A stretch of 64,000 nt of DNA from positions 1,674,001 through 1,738,000 of the forward strand of contig CP091735.1 of NCBI GenBank assembly GCA_022010015.1. Direction: 5' to 3'. The notes below the pieces were generated by a model. It was not told the DNA's origin. It made no database searches and worked only from the letters and a program-made list of their open reading frames with translations. Position numbers and translations under genes: made by a program. Position 1 is the stretch's first letter. The number at the start of each line of letters is the position of its first letter. Source of the DNA: Clostridium sp. (lineage in GTDB: Bacteria > Bacillota_I > Bacilli_A > Acholeplasmatales > Anaeroplasmataceae). Positions 30,427-42,044 of this stretch are shown piece after piece.

Positions 30427-33020
30427 AACACATATTTTTTTCTTTAATCAAGTCTGGATTCTTAAAAAGCTTATTTAATAACCTATTTAATAAAAAAAGG
30501 TAAATAGGCATACTCCTAATATTTTTTTAACCAAATATTCATTTTTTTAGAGGCGAAAGATTAAAAAGCATTACCAAAATAATTAGTTATAAATATTTGA
30601 ACTAGGATAACTAAAATGATCATTAGATATAGTATAAAATGTCTTTTTTTAAATTAAGAACTTTTTTTCAATTATATTATAGATGTTTATAAGTTGTAAA
30701 AAAACAAATAAGCTAAATATGACACTTTTTTTGTTCATTGCTACTGCAGCAAATATAATTAAAAATTAGCTTGTAATAAGCATAATGAAGAAATAATAAG
30801 GCTTGATATGATTATTCTTAGAATCATTCTTATGGAAATTAAAGGATGATTTCTTTTTAAAGGCCATCTTCTTTAATTTATAATTACTGAGGCTTTCACT
30901 ACCTAGGGCAATTGCTGGAGGACCATCCATAATAACATTTATCCATAAAAGCTCTAAAGCATTAAAGGGAATATTTTTACCCATTATAATATATCCCATA
31001 ATAAGAATTATTAATGAGATATTTACAGTTAATTGAAATATAATAAATCTTTTAAAATTATCTAAGATATTTCTACCAAAGCCAATTGCATTTATAATCG
31101 TTTTAAAGCTATCATTTAATAAAACAATATCAGATGCATCCTTACAAACACTTGTTCCATTTATTCCCATCGCAATCCCAACATCAGCTTCCTTTAAAGC
31201 TAAGGCATCATTTATTCCATCCCCTGTCATTGCTACAACCATATTTTTGTTCCTTTAAGGCTTTAATAACAATTCTTTTTAGTGTTTGGTGTTGCTCGAT
31301 AAATACATTTTATCTTTGATATTTCTCTTTTTAAAACTGCTGGTGACATTTCATCTATATCTACACCTGAATATACCTCAGATTCATCTTTAATTATCTT
31401 TAGCTTTTTTTGAAATATTTGTAGCAGTATTTTTTTACCATCACCAGTTATCATTATAACATCAATTGATGCATTTTTTTGGCTTCACTAATAGCTTCAT
31501 AAACTTCATCCCTTATTTCATCATTTAAAGCAATAAAGCCATCAAAAATTATATATTGTCTCATTAGAGTCTTTACTTGCAAATAAAATAACTCTTTTGC
31601 CATCATTTTGCAGGATTTGTATCTTATCCATAACCTGCTTTTTTTTAAAGCTATCAAGCCTTGTTTTTTCAATTACAATTTCGGGAGCACCCTTAATGAA
31701 ATATTTATTATCTATTCCTATAACCATATATTTCTTTTTGTGATGAAAAAGGGTTCAATTATTTCAACATTCTTGTTTTTCTTTTTTTAGATTTAAATAA
31801 TTATATAATGCCTCCTCTGTTAAATTACCAATAGGCTTTCCCTCAACAATCTTAAGGCTATTATTATATAAAAATATTATTTATAAGATCATTTGAATTT
31901 ATTTTATTAACAAAATTATCATTTTTCATAGACATTGGTAACAGTCATATTTCCTTTTGTTAGGGTACCTGTTTTATCACTACATATTACATTTATTCTC
32001 CCAACTGTTTCTACTATTTTCATTTGTCTTACTAAAGCATTCTGCTTACTCATCTTTAAAACATTTAAGGCCAGGCTTATAGCAACAATACTTGGAAGTC
32101 CTTCGGGAAGTGCACTAACTATATAAATGATTAATGTTAAAAAAATAAATCATTTAGCATTGTAGATGAATATTTATTTTTTTAATAATTAAATTAATAA
32201 GCTGTAAGAAAAAAACATAATTATTGCAACAAAAAAACACCAAATAATACTAATTTTTTTAGTTAATTTGTTTAAATTCTCCTCTAATGGCGTTAATTCT
32301 TTTTTTATCTTCACTTAAATTTAGAGCAATTTTTTTCCAAGTTCCGTATTATCTCCTGTAGCACATACAACTCCCTTACCACTTCCACCAACAACATAAG
32401 TTCCAAAATAAGCCATATTTTTTTCGTTCTGCTAGACTTACATTTTTTTATTTATACTATGGGAATTTTTAAAAACTGAATTACCTTCACCAGTAAGAGT
32501 TGCTTCATTCACCTCTAAATAATTACTTTCAATTATTCTGCAATCTGCAGGAATTTTATCACCCGTATTAAATAAAACTATATCTCCTACTACTAAATCT
32601 TCACCTAAAATTTTATGAATTGAATTATCTCTAATAACAAATGCATCACTACTTGATTCAATCTTTTTTAAAATTTTTTTAAAAGCATTTCTCGTTTTTT
32701 TATTTCCATCCATAAATTAATTGATGTACTTAATAGTATTGCAAGTAATATACCTATCGTTTCCTTTAAATCTAAAATTTCATATCTAAAATAATCAATT
32801 AAGGCAATTATAAAAAGTAAATAAGCAAGCTATTAATAATATTAGCATCATTGGTTCAGTAAGACTTGAAAGGATAGTTTTTTTAAAACCGATTTATTCT
32901 TTTTTTAGTAATTATATTTTTTCCATACTTTTTTTGATTAATTAGCACCTCATTTTGATTTAAACCAGATAGCCTTGAATTATACATCTTAAGTACTTCG
33001 TCTTTATTCATCATATACAT
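30427..33020 (-). CDS. cation-transporting P-type ATPase (Ca2+/P2-like)
   Basis: Plasma-membrane cation pump. Landmarks in order: N-terminal SGLNQNEVLINQKKYGKN; actuator ATLTGEGNSVFK (TGE); ALPEGLPSIVAISLAL (PEGL, a P2-type ion site); phosphorylation loop NVICSDKTGTLTKGNMT; KGAPEIVIEK; MITGDG; VAMTGDGINDALALKEADVG; C-terminal membrane segments with NALELLWINVIMDGPPAIAL. PEGL plus NALELLWIN fits SERCA/PMR1-like calcium pumps. About 860 codons with more than ten breaks at A/T runs, especially in the C-terminal 350 bases. Stands between malQ and the glycosyltransferase. Confidence 0.88.
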
Positions 33021-33073
33021 AAATATATCCCACCATATATTTATATTTATTCAAAAATATGAAATTTTATGTT

Positions 33074-33098
33074 AAAAAAATAAGGCTTAAAAGCCTTA
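33074..33098 (-). terminator. terminator after malQ
   Basis: ATAAGGCTT/AAGCCTTAT hairpin followed by seven T on the minus strand. Confidence 0.85.
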
Positions 33099-34617
33099 TC
33101 TCTTATATTTAATTGCTAATTCCTTAATTCTTGAAGCCAACTTATCACTTAAGCTTGCTTTAGAAACTCGATAACTCCAATTTTCCTTTGATACAGTTGA
33201 TGGAAAGTTCATTCTTGTTCCAATTCCTTCAGCTAAGAAATCCTGCATAGGAATTATTGCCAAAGTAGCAATGCTAGCAAAGGCAAGTTCCACTACATAA
33301 TTACAAATTGCTTCATTACTTTTCTTATTCATTTTTAATATTTAATTTAGTGCATTCATTCTTTAATGAAGCAATTAATCTTTCTTTAGAATCATCATCA
33401 AGTGTTTCTAAATATTGCCTAAATGGCATATTATCATGAGTTCCGGTATAAACAACTACATTTTTTTGCCAAAATTTGATGGTAAATGATCATTATAGGG
33501 ATTTCCATCAAAGGCAAACTCTAAAACCTTCATTCCGGGATATTTAGTATCACTTAAAAGTTTTCTAACTCCATCATCAATTATACCTAAATCCTCAGCA
33601 ATAATATTTAGCTTAGACTTACCCTTAAACAACTCACTTTGAGGTCCCATTAGCCATTTGCCTTCTTTGGCTGTTGTTGCGTTTGCATCAATGGCATAAA
33701 ATCTATCAAAGCCTCTAAAAATGATCTATTCTTAAAATATCATATAAAGTGAAGGCATCATTGACTCTTTTTAGTCCACCATTTATAATTATCTTTTTTT
33801 CATATAATCATAATTATAAACAGGGTTTCCCCATAGTTGACCATCATCACTAAAGGCATCTGGAGGGCATCCCGCAACAAGTTTTCTAGTTTTGTCAGGA
33901 TTTAAAATGAAAAGCTCGCTATATTTCCAAACCTCAACACTATCATATGATACATAAAGAGGCATATCTCCCATTATATTAATTCCTAAGCCTTTAGCAT
34001 AATTATGAAGCTTGTTCCATTCTTCTAAAAATTCAAATTGAGTCCACGCCCAAAACAAATATTCATCATTATAATTTTTAATAACCTCACGCTCTAAAGC
34101 TTTAGAATAATTATAATATTTAGAATCCCATTTATCAAAGGCTTCATAATTATGTATTTCTTTAATAGTCATAAAAAGTGCAAAAATCAATAACGTTTTT
34201 GTTTCTTACAAAAATTCTTTAAAGCTAGAATCATTCTTATTAAATCTTTTTGAATGCAATTTTTTTAAAACAAAAAAATTTTGTTTTTTTAAAAAAAGTA
34301 ACTCATAATCAACATGCTTTTTTTATCATATGAGAATAATACATCCTTATATTCACTAAGCTTTAAAAGCTTTTTTTCTCTTAAAATGTCTAAATCAATC
34401 AAATAATAATTATAGGCTGAAGATGATACAGATTGATAAGGAGAATCACCATAGCCTGTAGGAACAAGTGGTAAAACCTGCCATATTTTTAAATTTGCCT
34501 TATGCATCCAATCTAAAAAATCATATGCAGCCTTGCCAAGTGTACCAACTCCATAATTTGATGGTAGACTTGTAATATGAAGTAAAATACCACAGCTTCT
34601 ATTTTTTTAATGCTCAT
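33096..34617 (-). CDS. malQ: 4-alpha-glucanotransferase MalQ (amylomaltase)
   Basis: Transfers alpha-1,4-glucan chains in maltodextrin/glycogen use, GH77. It starts MSIKKNRSCGILLHITSLPS and continues NYGVGTLGKAAYDFLDW, LPLVPTGYGDSPYQSVSS, YAKGLGINIMGDMPLYVSYD, LVAGCPPDAFSDDGQLWGNP (catalytic region), LRIDHFRGFDRFYAI, IAEDLGIIDDGVRKLL, PGMKVLEFAFDG, then a C-terminal IIPMQDFLAEGIGTRMNFPS. These are textbook GH77 motifs, with nucleophile Asp in RIDHFRG and acid Glu in IAEDLG. About 500 residues. Breaks at A/T runs. Confidence 0.95.
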
Positions 34618-34627
34618 TTTTCTTACT

Positions 34628-34648
34628 CTAGTATTCTAAAAATACTAG
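34628..34648 (-). promoter_or_regulatory. inverted repeat ahead of malQ
   Basis: CTAGTATT-CTAAA-AATACTAG ends about 10 bases before the malQ start. With no T run it is unlikely to be a terminator; it could be an operator or an RNA hairpin covering the ribosome site. Confidence 0.4.
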
Positions 34649-34649
34649 T

Positions 34650-35156
34650 CCTTTCCAAAAAAATATTTAAATTTAAACGTATAACCGCTTCTTTTATTTT
34701 TACCGCATATTTTTAGTTAATAGCAATCGTGTAGAATAAAAAAATATATTTTCTTCACACGCACCATACGTATTTATCATTTGATATACCATTGTTCATT
34801 TATAAGTTTAAATTCAAACTAAATAATTTAGAACAAACATTCGGCATTATAATTCTTTTTATTTGTTTTGACTAATTCTCTGAACTTATTAATAGTATAA
34901 ACATATATGACAACATTCTTTATTCTTGTCGTTGAGAAGTTCCGTTGTTTCAAAATAATCATATTTATTCGCAAACAAAAACTAATTATCCTCTTTTTTT
35001 ATATATGCTTCTATTTTAGATATTTTGAAATAATTGCAAAATATCTTAAGTCAAATTTAATTATAAGATGTTTTTTTCACTCAATTTTTATATATATTGC
35101 ATGCATTTTTAATGTTTTTTCCGAAAAGTATCCAATTAATATATTAAGATTAAATT
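34650..35156. other. gene-free stretch between malQ and type III restriction gene
   Basis: About 500 AT-rich bases. All frames are broken on the minus strand; one plus-strand frame stays open for 97 codons but has hydrophobic low-complexity content and no ribosome site. I see no gene. Confidence 0.5.
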
Positions 35157-37706
35157 TCATTTTAAGAATTTTTCAATCGAATTATCAAGCATACTTATAA
35201 AATTATCAATTTCATTGGATTCCAATTTATCAAAGAAAACATCAAAAACTCTTTGGAGTTATCATTGTAAAAAAATATTTTATATTAACTCCCTGATTAC
35301 TTAAATAATCATTAATAACTTTAAAATGTGCCTTTGCACATTTATATTTTCCAATATTTTCTTCATCTGGTGATGATAATTGCTCATCTCCTTTAATTTC
35401 TGCAACTACAATTTTATTGTTGTAAGAAAGAAAGAAATCTGGGTTAAATGAACCTCTTTGAGGATGTTCACCCTTTCTCCAAGAATATTCTATTGAATAA
35501 AAAAATTAACATTATTAGATTTTTATCCAGCCTTTTTAATAATGGTAGATTACAAGAAGTCAATTTCTTTAAAAAAATAATTTTTTTCAGGATCACTATC
35601 TGCAACAACAAATGACTGCGGAGTTTTTAAAATTAAAAAGTATTATCAACCTTATGTTGTCGATACTGGTTTGTCGTATCAATAATTTCGTCAAAAAAAA
35701 TTCTTTTTCGTCATTTGATAAATATTTTTTTGTATCTTCAGTCCAAAAACAGAACTTTTTTTCTCAATAATGCACTACCACTAATTGTTTCTTTTTCTTA
35801 AGTTTGTAGTTGACACTGTTCTATATTCGTCCGGTAAGAAATTGTAATCAACAACTAAATTTCCCTGCCTAAAACAAACACCAAGTGCAGCAAGAAATTT
35901 TTTTGCTTTATAGTTTCAGTAATCACTGTATTCCCAGATTTTTTTCAAGCGACAACTGTATCATTTGTTTTAATTTATTGATAGGCCATTCATTTTGATA
36001 TTTTTTTAGATAATCCTTCATTGTTATCATCTGGAATATCTTCAAACCTATTCCACATTATAATTGCTAATTGATCAAGACTGTAAGTTTTTATGTGAAA
36101 TTGACGTGTTCCATACTCTTTCGTTACCACCTACTACATCAGAAAACTTCGTTTCTACACTTTCAATATTAGATATAGTTGGAAGATTTATATATCCTTT
36201 TTTTCAAACAAACTATAGGTTCCATTCATTTTTTTATTTCTTTAGTAGTCTTATTTGAAGAATAACTAATATTTATAAAGTTAAAATGATAATTTGAATC
36301 TTCAATTATTGTATTTGAAATTTTCTTTTCAATTTCCAACACTTCATCAACTAATTTCTTAACACTATTTGACCACTTTGCATGATTAAAAATCACAACT
36401 TTTGGTTTTTCCATATAATGAATTATTCCATATAACTGGAACTCTTAATCCCCTTCCAAGTACTTGAGCAATTAACAACTTCGAATTAAAAGCACGCTCT
36501 TCATGTGGTACAATTTGAAAAACTCTTTTAACATCCCAACCTTCAGTCAACATAGAAACAGAAAAAATCCATTCAACTTGGCTTTCCTTATCATCAACTG
36601 TTTTTAATCTAATTTTATCAATCATACTAGATTTAGAATGAACAATAAGAATTTTTTTGCATCAACTTCTTCTTTATTTAAAGAATATTTATTCATCAAA
36701 AAAATATTTCAAACTCTTTTGCTATTTTTTTCGCAAGATTTTATATCCGCTGTTATTACTAATGTCAAAGGCAAAATAGGAATTTGCTTTTTTTATAAAT
36801 TCATGCGAATTAATTATTACATTCCACTTGTCTTCAGACTTAGATGAAACATTACTTTCGGACACATATTCAACCATTTTCACTTTATCCTCTGATATAG
36901 CTTTTTTCAAAGAATAGCGATAGATCACATCTGAAAAGTATGTATTATCCGAATAATAACATGTTCCAGACAATCCTAAGATATACTTGAAAGATACTTT
37001 TTTTAATAAAAATTTTTTTCCATTCATTTTTCTTTACTGTAATATATATGATGGGCTTCATCTGAAATAATTAAAGTTCTATCACCTTTTCCAACCAAAC
37101 TATCACATATAGAAGTCATTGAATTAGTATAGATTGCATCTCTATTTTTCCACACATATACACCCTTTAGAAATAGTAGTTGATCCGTTAATTATTTTTT
37201 TGGAATAAATCCTAACAATAAACTAGATAATTGTGAATCAGTTGCAAGTAATTTAATCTTTTTTTGTTAATTCTTCTTCAATTGTAACGCTTGGTGTTAG
37301 TATTAACACTTGATCTACTGTATTAGATGCAAGCATTATTGCTGCGACACCATAAATAACCCAACTTTTTCCCTGTCGCAGTTGCCAAATCAATACTAGC
37401 TGAAAAACTATTTGCAAAATGCAACTTTGAAATGAAACCATTTAACGTCCCGTATGTTTTTTTGATATTATCATTATTATTATAATTTTCTTCGGCTAGT
37501 TCTTTTGTTGATTTATATTTGTCTCCACAAAAGAATCTAAGCGTTGTTAATATTGCTTCTTTTTTTGATAAGTCCTATTTTTTTACATAATTCATTTAGA
37601 AAAATAATAATATTTACTTTCATCCCATTTAGTCGGATCAATAGAATTTGATACTTTTTAAAAACTAAGTCTTTTTTTCATTTACTCTATATGTACAATT
37701 ATTCAT
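35157..37706 (-). CDS. type III restriction subunit (DEAD/DEAH helicase-nuclease)
   Basis: Translocase/nuclease subunit of a type III-like system. After a short N-terminus (MNNCTYRVNEKKDLVF) come Walker A-like SIDLATATGKSWVIYGVAAI, an LDEAHHIYYS-type motif II, LGLSGTCYYSDNTYFSD, and the helicase C-terminal VSMLTEGWDVKRVFQIVPHE with AFNSKLLIAQVLGRGLRVP. A C-terminal nuclease domain is expected; SFFLTTIKLLLQ and DFFLSYNNKIVVAEIKGD-like pieces can be read near 35400. The ATG overlaps the methylase stop by eight bases. About 840 codons and at least fifteen A/T breaks. Confidence 0.8.
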
Positions 37707-39507
37707 TGATTATTCTCCTTTCATTTCCAGCTGAATCAATAAATATAATCATCGTTTTTTTAGTGAACTTATTAGGATCGATTTTAAGTATATTATCAGG
37801 AAAGCTATCACTCTTATAATAAAAAAATCATCTAAAAATAAATGTATGACCATCATAATTGTAATTTATGAGTATTAATGCTAAATCAGCTTTTTTTCTT
37901 CACCTTTAATTCTACTTGTACTAGAAAAAGAATCTATAATTAATCTATCTTCCGTAATATGATAACTTACAGTAGGTGGTTGTATAAAATCAAAACCCAC
38001 AGCATCAACCGCCTCATTAACATTCTTAGAGTTTGATGGTTGCAAGGCTATAGTGAAGTCTTCAGTAAACTTTGCTAACAATGAATATGGTACACGTAAA
38101 AATATTAAAAAAAGAACATTTCTAATTTGGATTTCATCTTCTGCAAACATAAATGATCCTTTTGGTGCAATAATAAAAAAATATTATTTCCTGCATTTTC
38201 ACCAATTCTATCATAAATTGCTTTTTAGTGTTTCAAGTGAAATTTTAGCTCCTAATTTTTTTAATTCATGCGGTGTAAATACTTTTTACTAAGTTTCCAT
38301 ATCTAACACCATCAAAAAAACAAAAATTTTTTTAATTTTTGTTTCTGGCTCGCATCCCCATAATTGCATAGCAAAAATTTTCCAATTATTTTCATCAAAT
38401 TCATTTAATTTTTTTTCGTCGTAAAGTCCAGCTGAGTACAAAAATAAAAGGTCTACATTTTTCACAATTATTTTCCTGCCCAATATGTAGCATTCTCTTT
38501 TGTATTGTATAAATTGATAATTTTCCAGCATCTACACCAATCAAATTACGATTAAGTTTTTTTCTGCAGAAGACAATGTTGTACCAGATCCTGCAAAACA
38601 ATCTTAAAACAATATCACCAGGGTTTGATGATGCACTAATAATTCTATTAAGCAATTTTTCAGGTTTTTGTGTCGGATATTTTGTTTTATAATCCTTTGC
38701 TCCTAAAAAGCCGGCGAAATTATCTATGTCGACCCAAACATCTTTAATTGGTTTTTTTGATATAACACCAGAAGGTTGATGCACATTAAAGTACTCTTTA
38801 TTAAAGCAATAATTACTTACTGACTTAGTATAATATAAAATAGTTGCTTGCGAATAAATCCAATTATTGGACATCCATTTGTTTCCTGCAACATATGGAA
38901 TAGACGTATCCCATATTATTTGACTTCTAAAAATTATTTTTCACCAAATATTTCATCAAGGAGCACTTTCACATACGCAACCTTTTTATTATCCAAATGA
39001 ACATATATGGAACCATCATCACTTAAAACTTCTCTAATTAGGATAAGTCTTTTTCTTAACCATTCTAAAAAAATTCAGCGCCTGCAAGCTTATCAGAATA
39101 TGCTTTTTGATCTACACCATTTGCTTTAAAATCACGTCTTGTAGAAAAAGGTGGATCAATATAAACTAATTTTACACCATCAGTTCCATCAGAATTCTTT
39201 AATAAACCTTTTTTTGTTTATAATCTAATAATGTCTTTAAAACTTGTAAATTGTCTCCAAATATTAATTTATTTTTCCCATCCTGTATACTTATCAGAAG
39301 AGCAAAACTTCCTGTCTTCTTGTAAAGGTACAGATAAAACACTTGATATAATTTGTTCTTCACTTTCTTTACCAGCATATACAAGTTCATATTCTTTTTT
39401 TGAATTGGAAATAATACCCTTTTAAATTCATATGGAATATCTTGTCCTTTTTTTAAATAATTTAAAGATTCTTCAAGTACCTTTTATTTGTAGATTTTTT
39501 TATCCAT
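37699..39507 (-). CDS. type III DNA methyltransferase (Mod)
   Basis: Site-specific N6-adenine methylase. Motif IV appears early as VKLVYIDPPFST (DPPF), followed by QKAYSDKLAGAEFLEWLRKR and DGSIYVHLDNKKVAYVKVLL. KPIKDVWVDIDNFAG and TKYPTQKPEKLLNRIISASS precede motif I near GDIVLDCFAGSGTT: the beta-class order. The N-terminal region includes KLIFGDNLQVLKTLLDY. The C-terminal part (about 200 residues) is variable. It starts behind GAGGTTA at MDKKSTNK. It precedes and overlaps the restriction subunit. Homopolymer breaks throughout. Confidence 0.85.
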
Positions 39508-39522
39508 TATTATTTAACCTCT

Positions 39523-39712
39523 TTCGTTATTCGGTTATTAATTTAAAAGGTTTCAAATTGTATACTTTTTATATACCTTGTAGGAAATGATAACTATTTG
39601 AGAAATTTTTTTACATTTTTTTAATGCTTTTTTTGGTGTTTTTTTATGTTATAATTGCTTTAAAAAGGTTAGGTATTAAAAGGTATACCTTATAGTACCT
39701 ATTTTGCATTTT
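39523..39712. promoter_or_regulatory. control region with AGGTWTA repeats (copy 2)
   Basis: Upstream of the type III operon and closely similar to 26703-26870: ATACCTTGTAGGAAATGATA, TATTTGAGAAATTTTTTT, then TTTTTTATGTTATAAT and AAGGTTAGGTATTAAAAGG followed by TATACCTTATAGTACC. AAGGTATACCTT at 39680-39691 is a perfect palindrome. Here, unlike copy 1, no gene follows on the plus strand. Confidence 0.65.
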
Positions 39713-39971
39713 TTTAATAAGAACTTAAATAGTTTTTAAATAATATAAAATCAAAATAAAAAGACCACTAGTAATTTTTTTCATAATTAGATCATCTAGC
39801 AATGTACAAAATTAATATTATGCTAAAAAAACTTATTTTTATATATTGTAAAAAAATTTCAACTTATACATTTTTTTCACAATTATCGTAAACCAATGTC
39901 AAAATAATAATTGTTTTTAGTGAATAAAATTGTATATGATTTAAATATACCAATTAAGTATTAATGAGCAC

Positions 39972-40013
39972 AAAAAAAGGCATAATCATCTAAAGTTGAT
40001 TAAGCCTTTTTTT
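39972..40013. terminator. bidirectional terminator
   Basis: AAAAAGGC-TAATCA arms pair with TTGATTA-GCCTTTTT; A7 on the left and T7 on the right. May be the original terminator of recA before the IS insertion. Confidence 0.75.
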
Positions 40014-40028
40014 ACTATTTAAATACAT

Positions 40029-40116
40029 TTATTTTTCATCAATTGATTTAATCGTTGCAGTCTTACTAATTATATCTATTTTTTTCATTAATAATACTTT
40101 GTTCATCTATATTCAT
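40029..40116 (-). other. possible detached 3' end of recA
   Basis: On the far side of the IS from recA, an open stretch reads MNIDEQSIINEKIDIISKTA and ends SIDEK if an A7 run is six. Placed before a terminator and in recA orientation, it may be the severed RecA tail, but an in-frame stop directly precedes it. Otherwise I see nothing in 39713-40168. Confidence 0.25.
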
Positions 40117-40168
40117 TTATTCAAAATTTTTTTGCTTATAAAATGATTGGTCCAATCATATAAAAAAA

Positions 40169-40195
40169 GGGGCTGTAAAAACCTAGGTTTTTGAA
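40169..40195 (+). repeat. left inverted repeat of IS
   Basis: GGGGCTGTAAAAACCTAGGT followed by TTTTGAA; matches the right end at 42018-42044 in inverted orientation, differing by one A in the run. Confidence 0.85.
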
Positions 40196-40209
40196 AAACT
40201 TGGATTTTT

Positions 40210-40230
40210 GGAGCAACAGCTCCTTTTTTT
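40210..40230 (+). terminator. terminator inside left end of IS
   Basis: GGAGC-AACA-GCTCC followed by seven T. It points into the element and likely shields the transposase from outside transcription. Confidence 0.75.
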
Positions 40231-40253
40231 CTTTGCCTTAAAAACACAAAAAA

Positions 40254-40281
40254 CGCTCGGGGAATCGAACCCGGAGTCGTT
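40254..40281 (-). other. tRNA T-arm-like sequence in the IS
   Basis: The complement reads GACTCCGGGTTCGATTCCCC with a canonical TTCGATT loop flanked by CGGG and CCCG-type arms, as in a tRNA 3' half. No acceptor, D or anticodon arms are found upstream, so it is a fragment at most. Confidence 0.4.
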
Positions 40282-40318
40282 TTAATGGTATAATATCGCT
40301 GTTCACACAATAAAATAC

Positions 40319-41985
40319 ATGAGATATTATAGCACAATTAGTACATTTTTTGTAGACTGCTACACTACTAATGTTGAGCAGGCGAAGAAAATAGACAAAT
40401 TTTTATCTCTTTTGGATGAATCAGGCGTTTGTGATTTTTTGGAAAAAGAGATTAAAAAGAATGAACCACAAGAAGATAAAGGAGGGCGACCAACCTATAA
40501 TCCTTACAATTTATTAGCAGTCATTATATATAATTTCGCATTTAACAAAGGTACGCTTAGGGATATTGAAGATAGAATTAAGAACGATTTAAGGTGCATT
40601 TATATAATGCAAGATCAATATCCAACGCATATGACGATAGGGAATTTTATGAATGATTATATAGTATCAAATCAAAAATATTCTCTTTAATTACTAAAGC
40701 TATTTTTCAAAGAATGTAAGATAAGTATGGATGATTTATATTTGGATGGTTCAAAATTTGAAGCAAACGCAAATAAATATAAATTCGTTTGGAAGCCAAC
40801 TACTTTCCATAACAAATTAAGTGATAAGGTTAGACAATTATTATCAGAATATGATTTATTAAGAGGAATTAATAAATCTGGAATAATTGAATCAAAGGTC
40901 ATAGCAAAAAAGATTGTTGAATTAAACGAAGTATTGAAACAATATGATTTGACTATAAAAGAAAACAAAAAACATATAAATAGTTATAACTTATTAGTTG
41001 AATATCTACAAAAGAGTTTAGAATATGAGGAGAAAGAGAGAGTATGTGGTCCAAATAGAAACTCTTATTATAAAACTGATAAGGACGCGACAGCTATGTG
41101 TTTAAAAGAAGATTATTATTCTGGGCTTGGAAGTAATATGCACGCTGCATATAATACACAAATATCAGTAGCTAATGGATTAGTTACCGCATATTTAGTA
41201 ACACAATCCAGAGTAGATATTAATGATTTCGTACCATTATTGGATGTTCATTATAATTTTTTTACAATGAATATCCTAAAAAGACTATGTGCAGATTCTG
41301 GTTATGGTTCACTTATTAACTACAAATATTTAGATAAACATAATATAAAAAAACTTCGTTAAATACTTTACATGGGAAGGCAATGTATCCGGAAGAAACC
41401 CTAGTCAATATCATTTGAATGATGATGAAACCATTACGTGCCTAAATGGTCATATAGGATATAAAACAAATCTTAACTGGCACCATAGAAAAAGCAGGTT
41501 CTACTTTCTATAAGGTTGAAGGATGTAATAATTGCCCATTCTCAACTTACTGTAAAAGATTTATGAAGGAAAAGAATGAAGATTTTAAAATTTTTGAAGT
41601 GACAATTGAACCTCAAAAATATATACAACAAGCAGAAAAAAATCTACTTTCTATAGAGGGAATTGAAATGAGAGTAAATAGATCATCTCAAGTTGAAGGA
41701 GCATTTGGGGTGATAAAACAAGACTTTCAATATGAGCGATTTAGAAGACGTAGCATTAATAAAGTCTCTGCTGAATTTATGTTAGTGTGCTTAGGATATA
41801 ATGTTAGAAAACTATTTAAACATTTCAATGGTGAAGCAAAATTCAATTATTGGAAAGCACCGGATAATATTCAAACAGAAACATTTAAAAAGCCCAGTGC
41901 AAAACGACTATCAAAAAAAGCTTCTAAGATTAAAACTAAATCAGTTAACCAAGAAGCTAAAGACAAGTATAAATATGCAAATTAA
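40319..41985 (+). CDS. IS1182-family DDE transposase
   Basis: DUF772-type N-terminus (RYYSTISTFFVDCYTTNVEQ, GRPTYNPYNLLAVIIYNFAF, GTLRDIEDRIKNDLRCIYIM), then DDE domain pieces: DDLYLDGSKFEANANKYKFV (first D), a KDATAMCLKEDYYSGLGSN region, CADSGYGSLINYKYLD (second D), a zinc-like CNNCPFSTYCKRF and QVEGAFGVIKQDFQYERF (the E), RRRSINKVSAEFMLVCLGYN. About 550 residues. Frame breaks at 40683 (A5 for A6), near 41350 (A7) and near 41475; the element may be intact in life. Confidence 0.9.
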
Positions 41986-42017
41986 AAAGGCTGTAAACCT
42001 AGGTAATGATTTCAAAT

Positions 42018-42044
42018 TCAAAAACCTAGGTTTTTTACAGCCCC
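42018..42044 (-). repeat. right inverted repeat of IS
   Basis: Ends in AACCTAGG-T6-ACAGCCCC, the complement of the left end. Confidence 0.85.

Larger units (their letters stand above)
40169..42044 (+). mobile_element. IS1182-like insertion sequence
   Basis: About 1.88 kb bounded by inverted repeats that start GGGGCTGTAAAAA(A)CCTAGG at the left and end in the complement at the right. It has one transposase gene. The left flank has a perfect palindrome (ATGATTGG-T-CCAATCAT) at 40143-40159; no clear target duplication is seen. It lies at the 3' end of recA. Unlike the rest of the window it keeps several six-base A/T runs. Confidence 0.88.

Noticed and set aside
34907..35200. 97-codon plus-strand open frame between malQ and the type III restriction gene
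   Set aside because: No ribosome site, hydrophobic low-complexity content expected of AT-rich DNA, and its 3' part overlaps the end of the restriction gene on the other strand.
40143..40168. Palindrome ATGATTGG-T-CCAATCAT beside the IS as part of the IS end
   Set aside because: The inverted repeat match to the right end starts at GGGG (40169); the palindrome is outside it and has no partner at the other flank.
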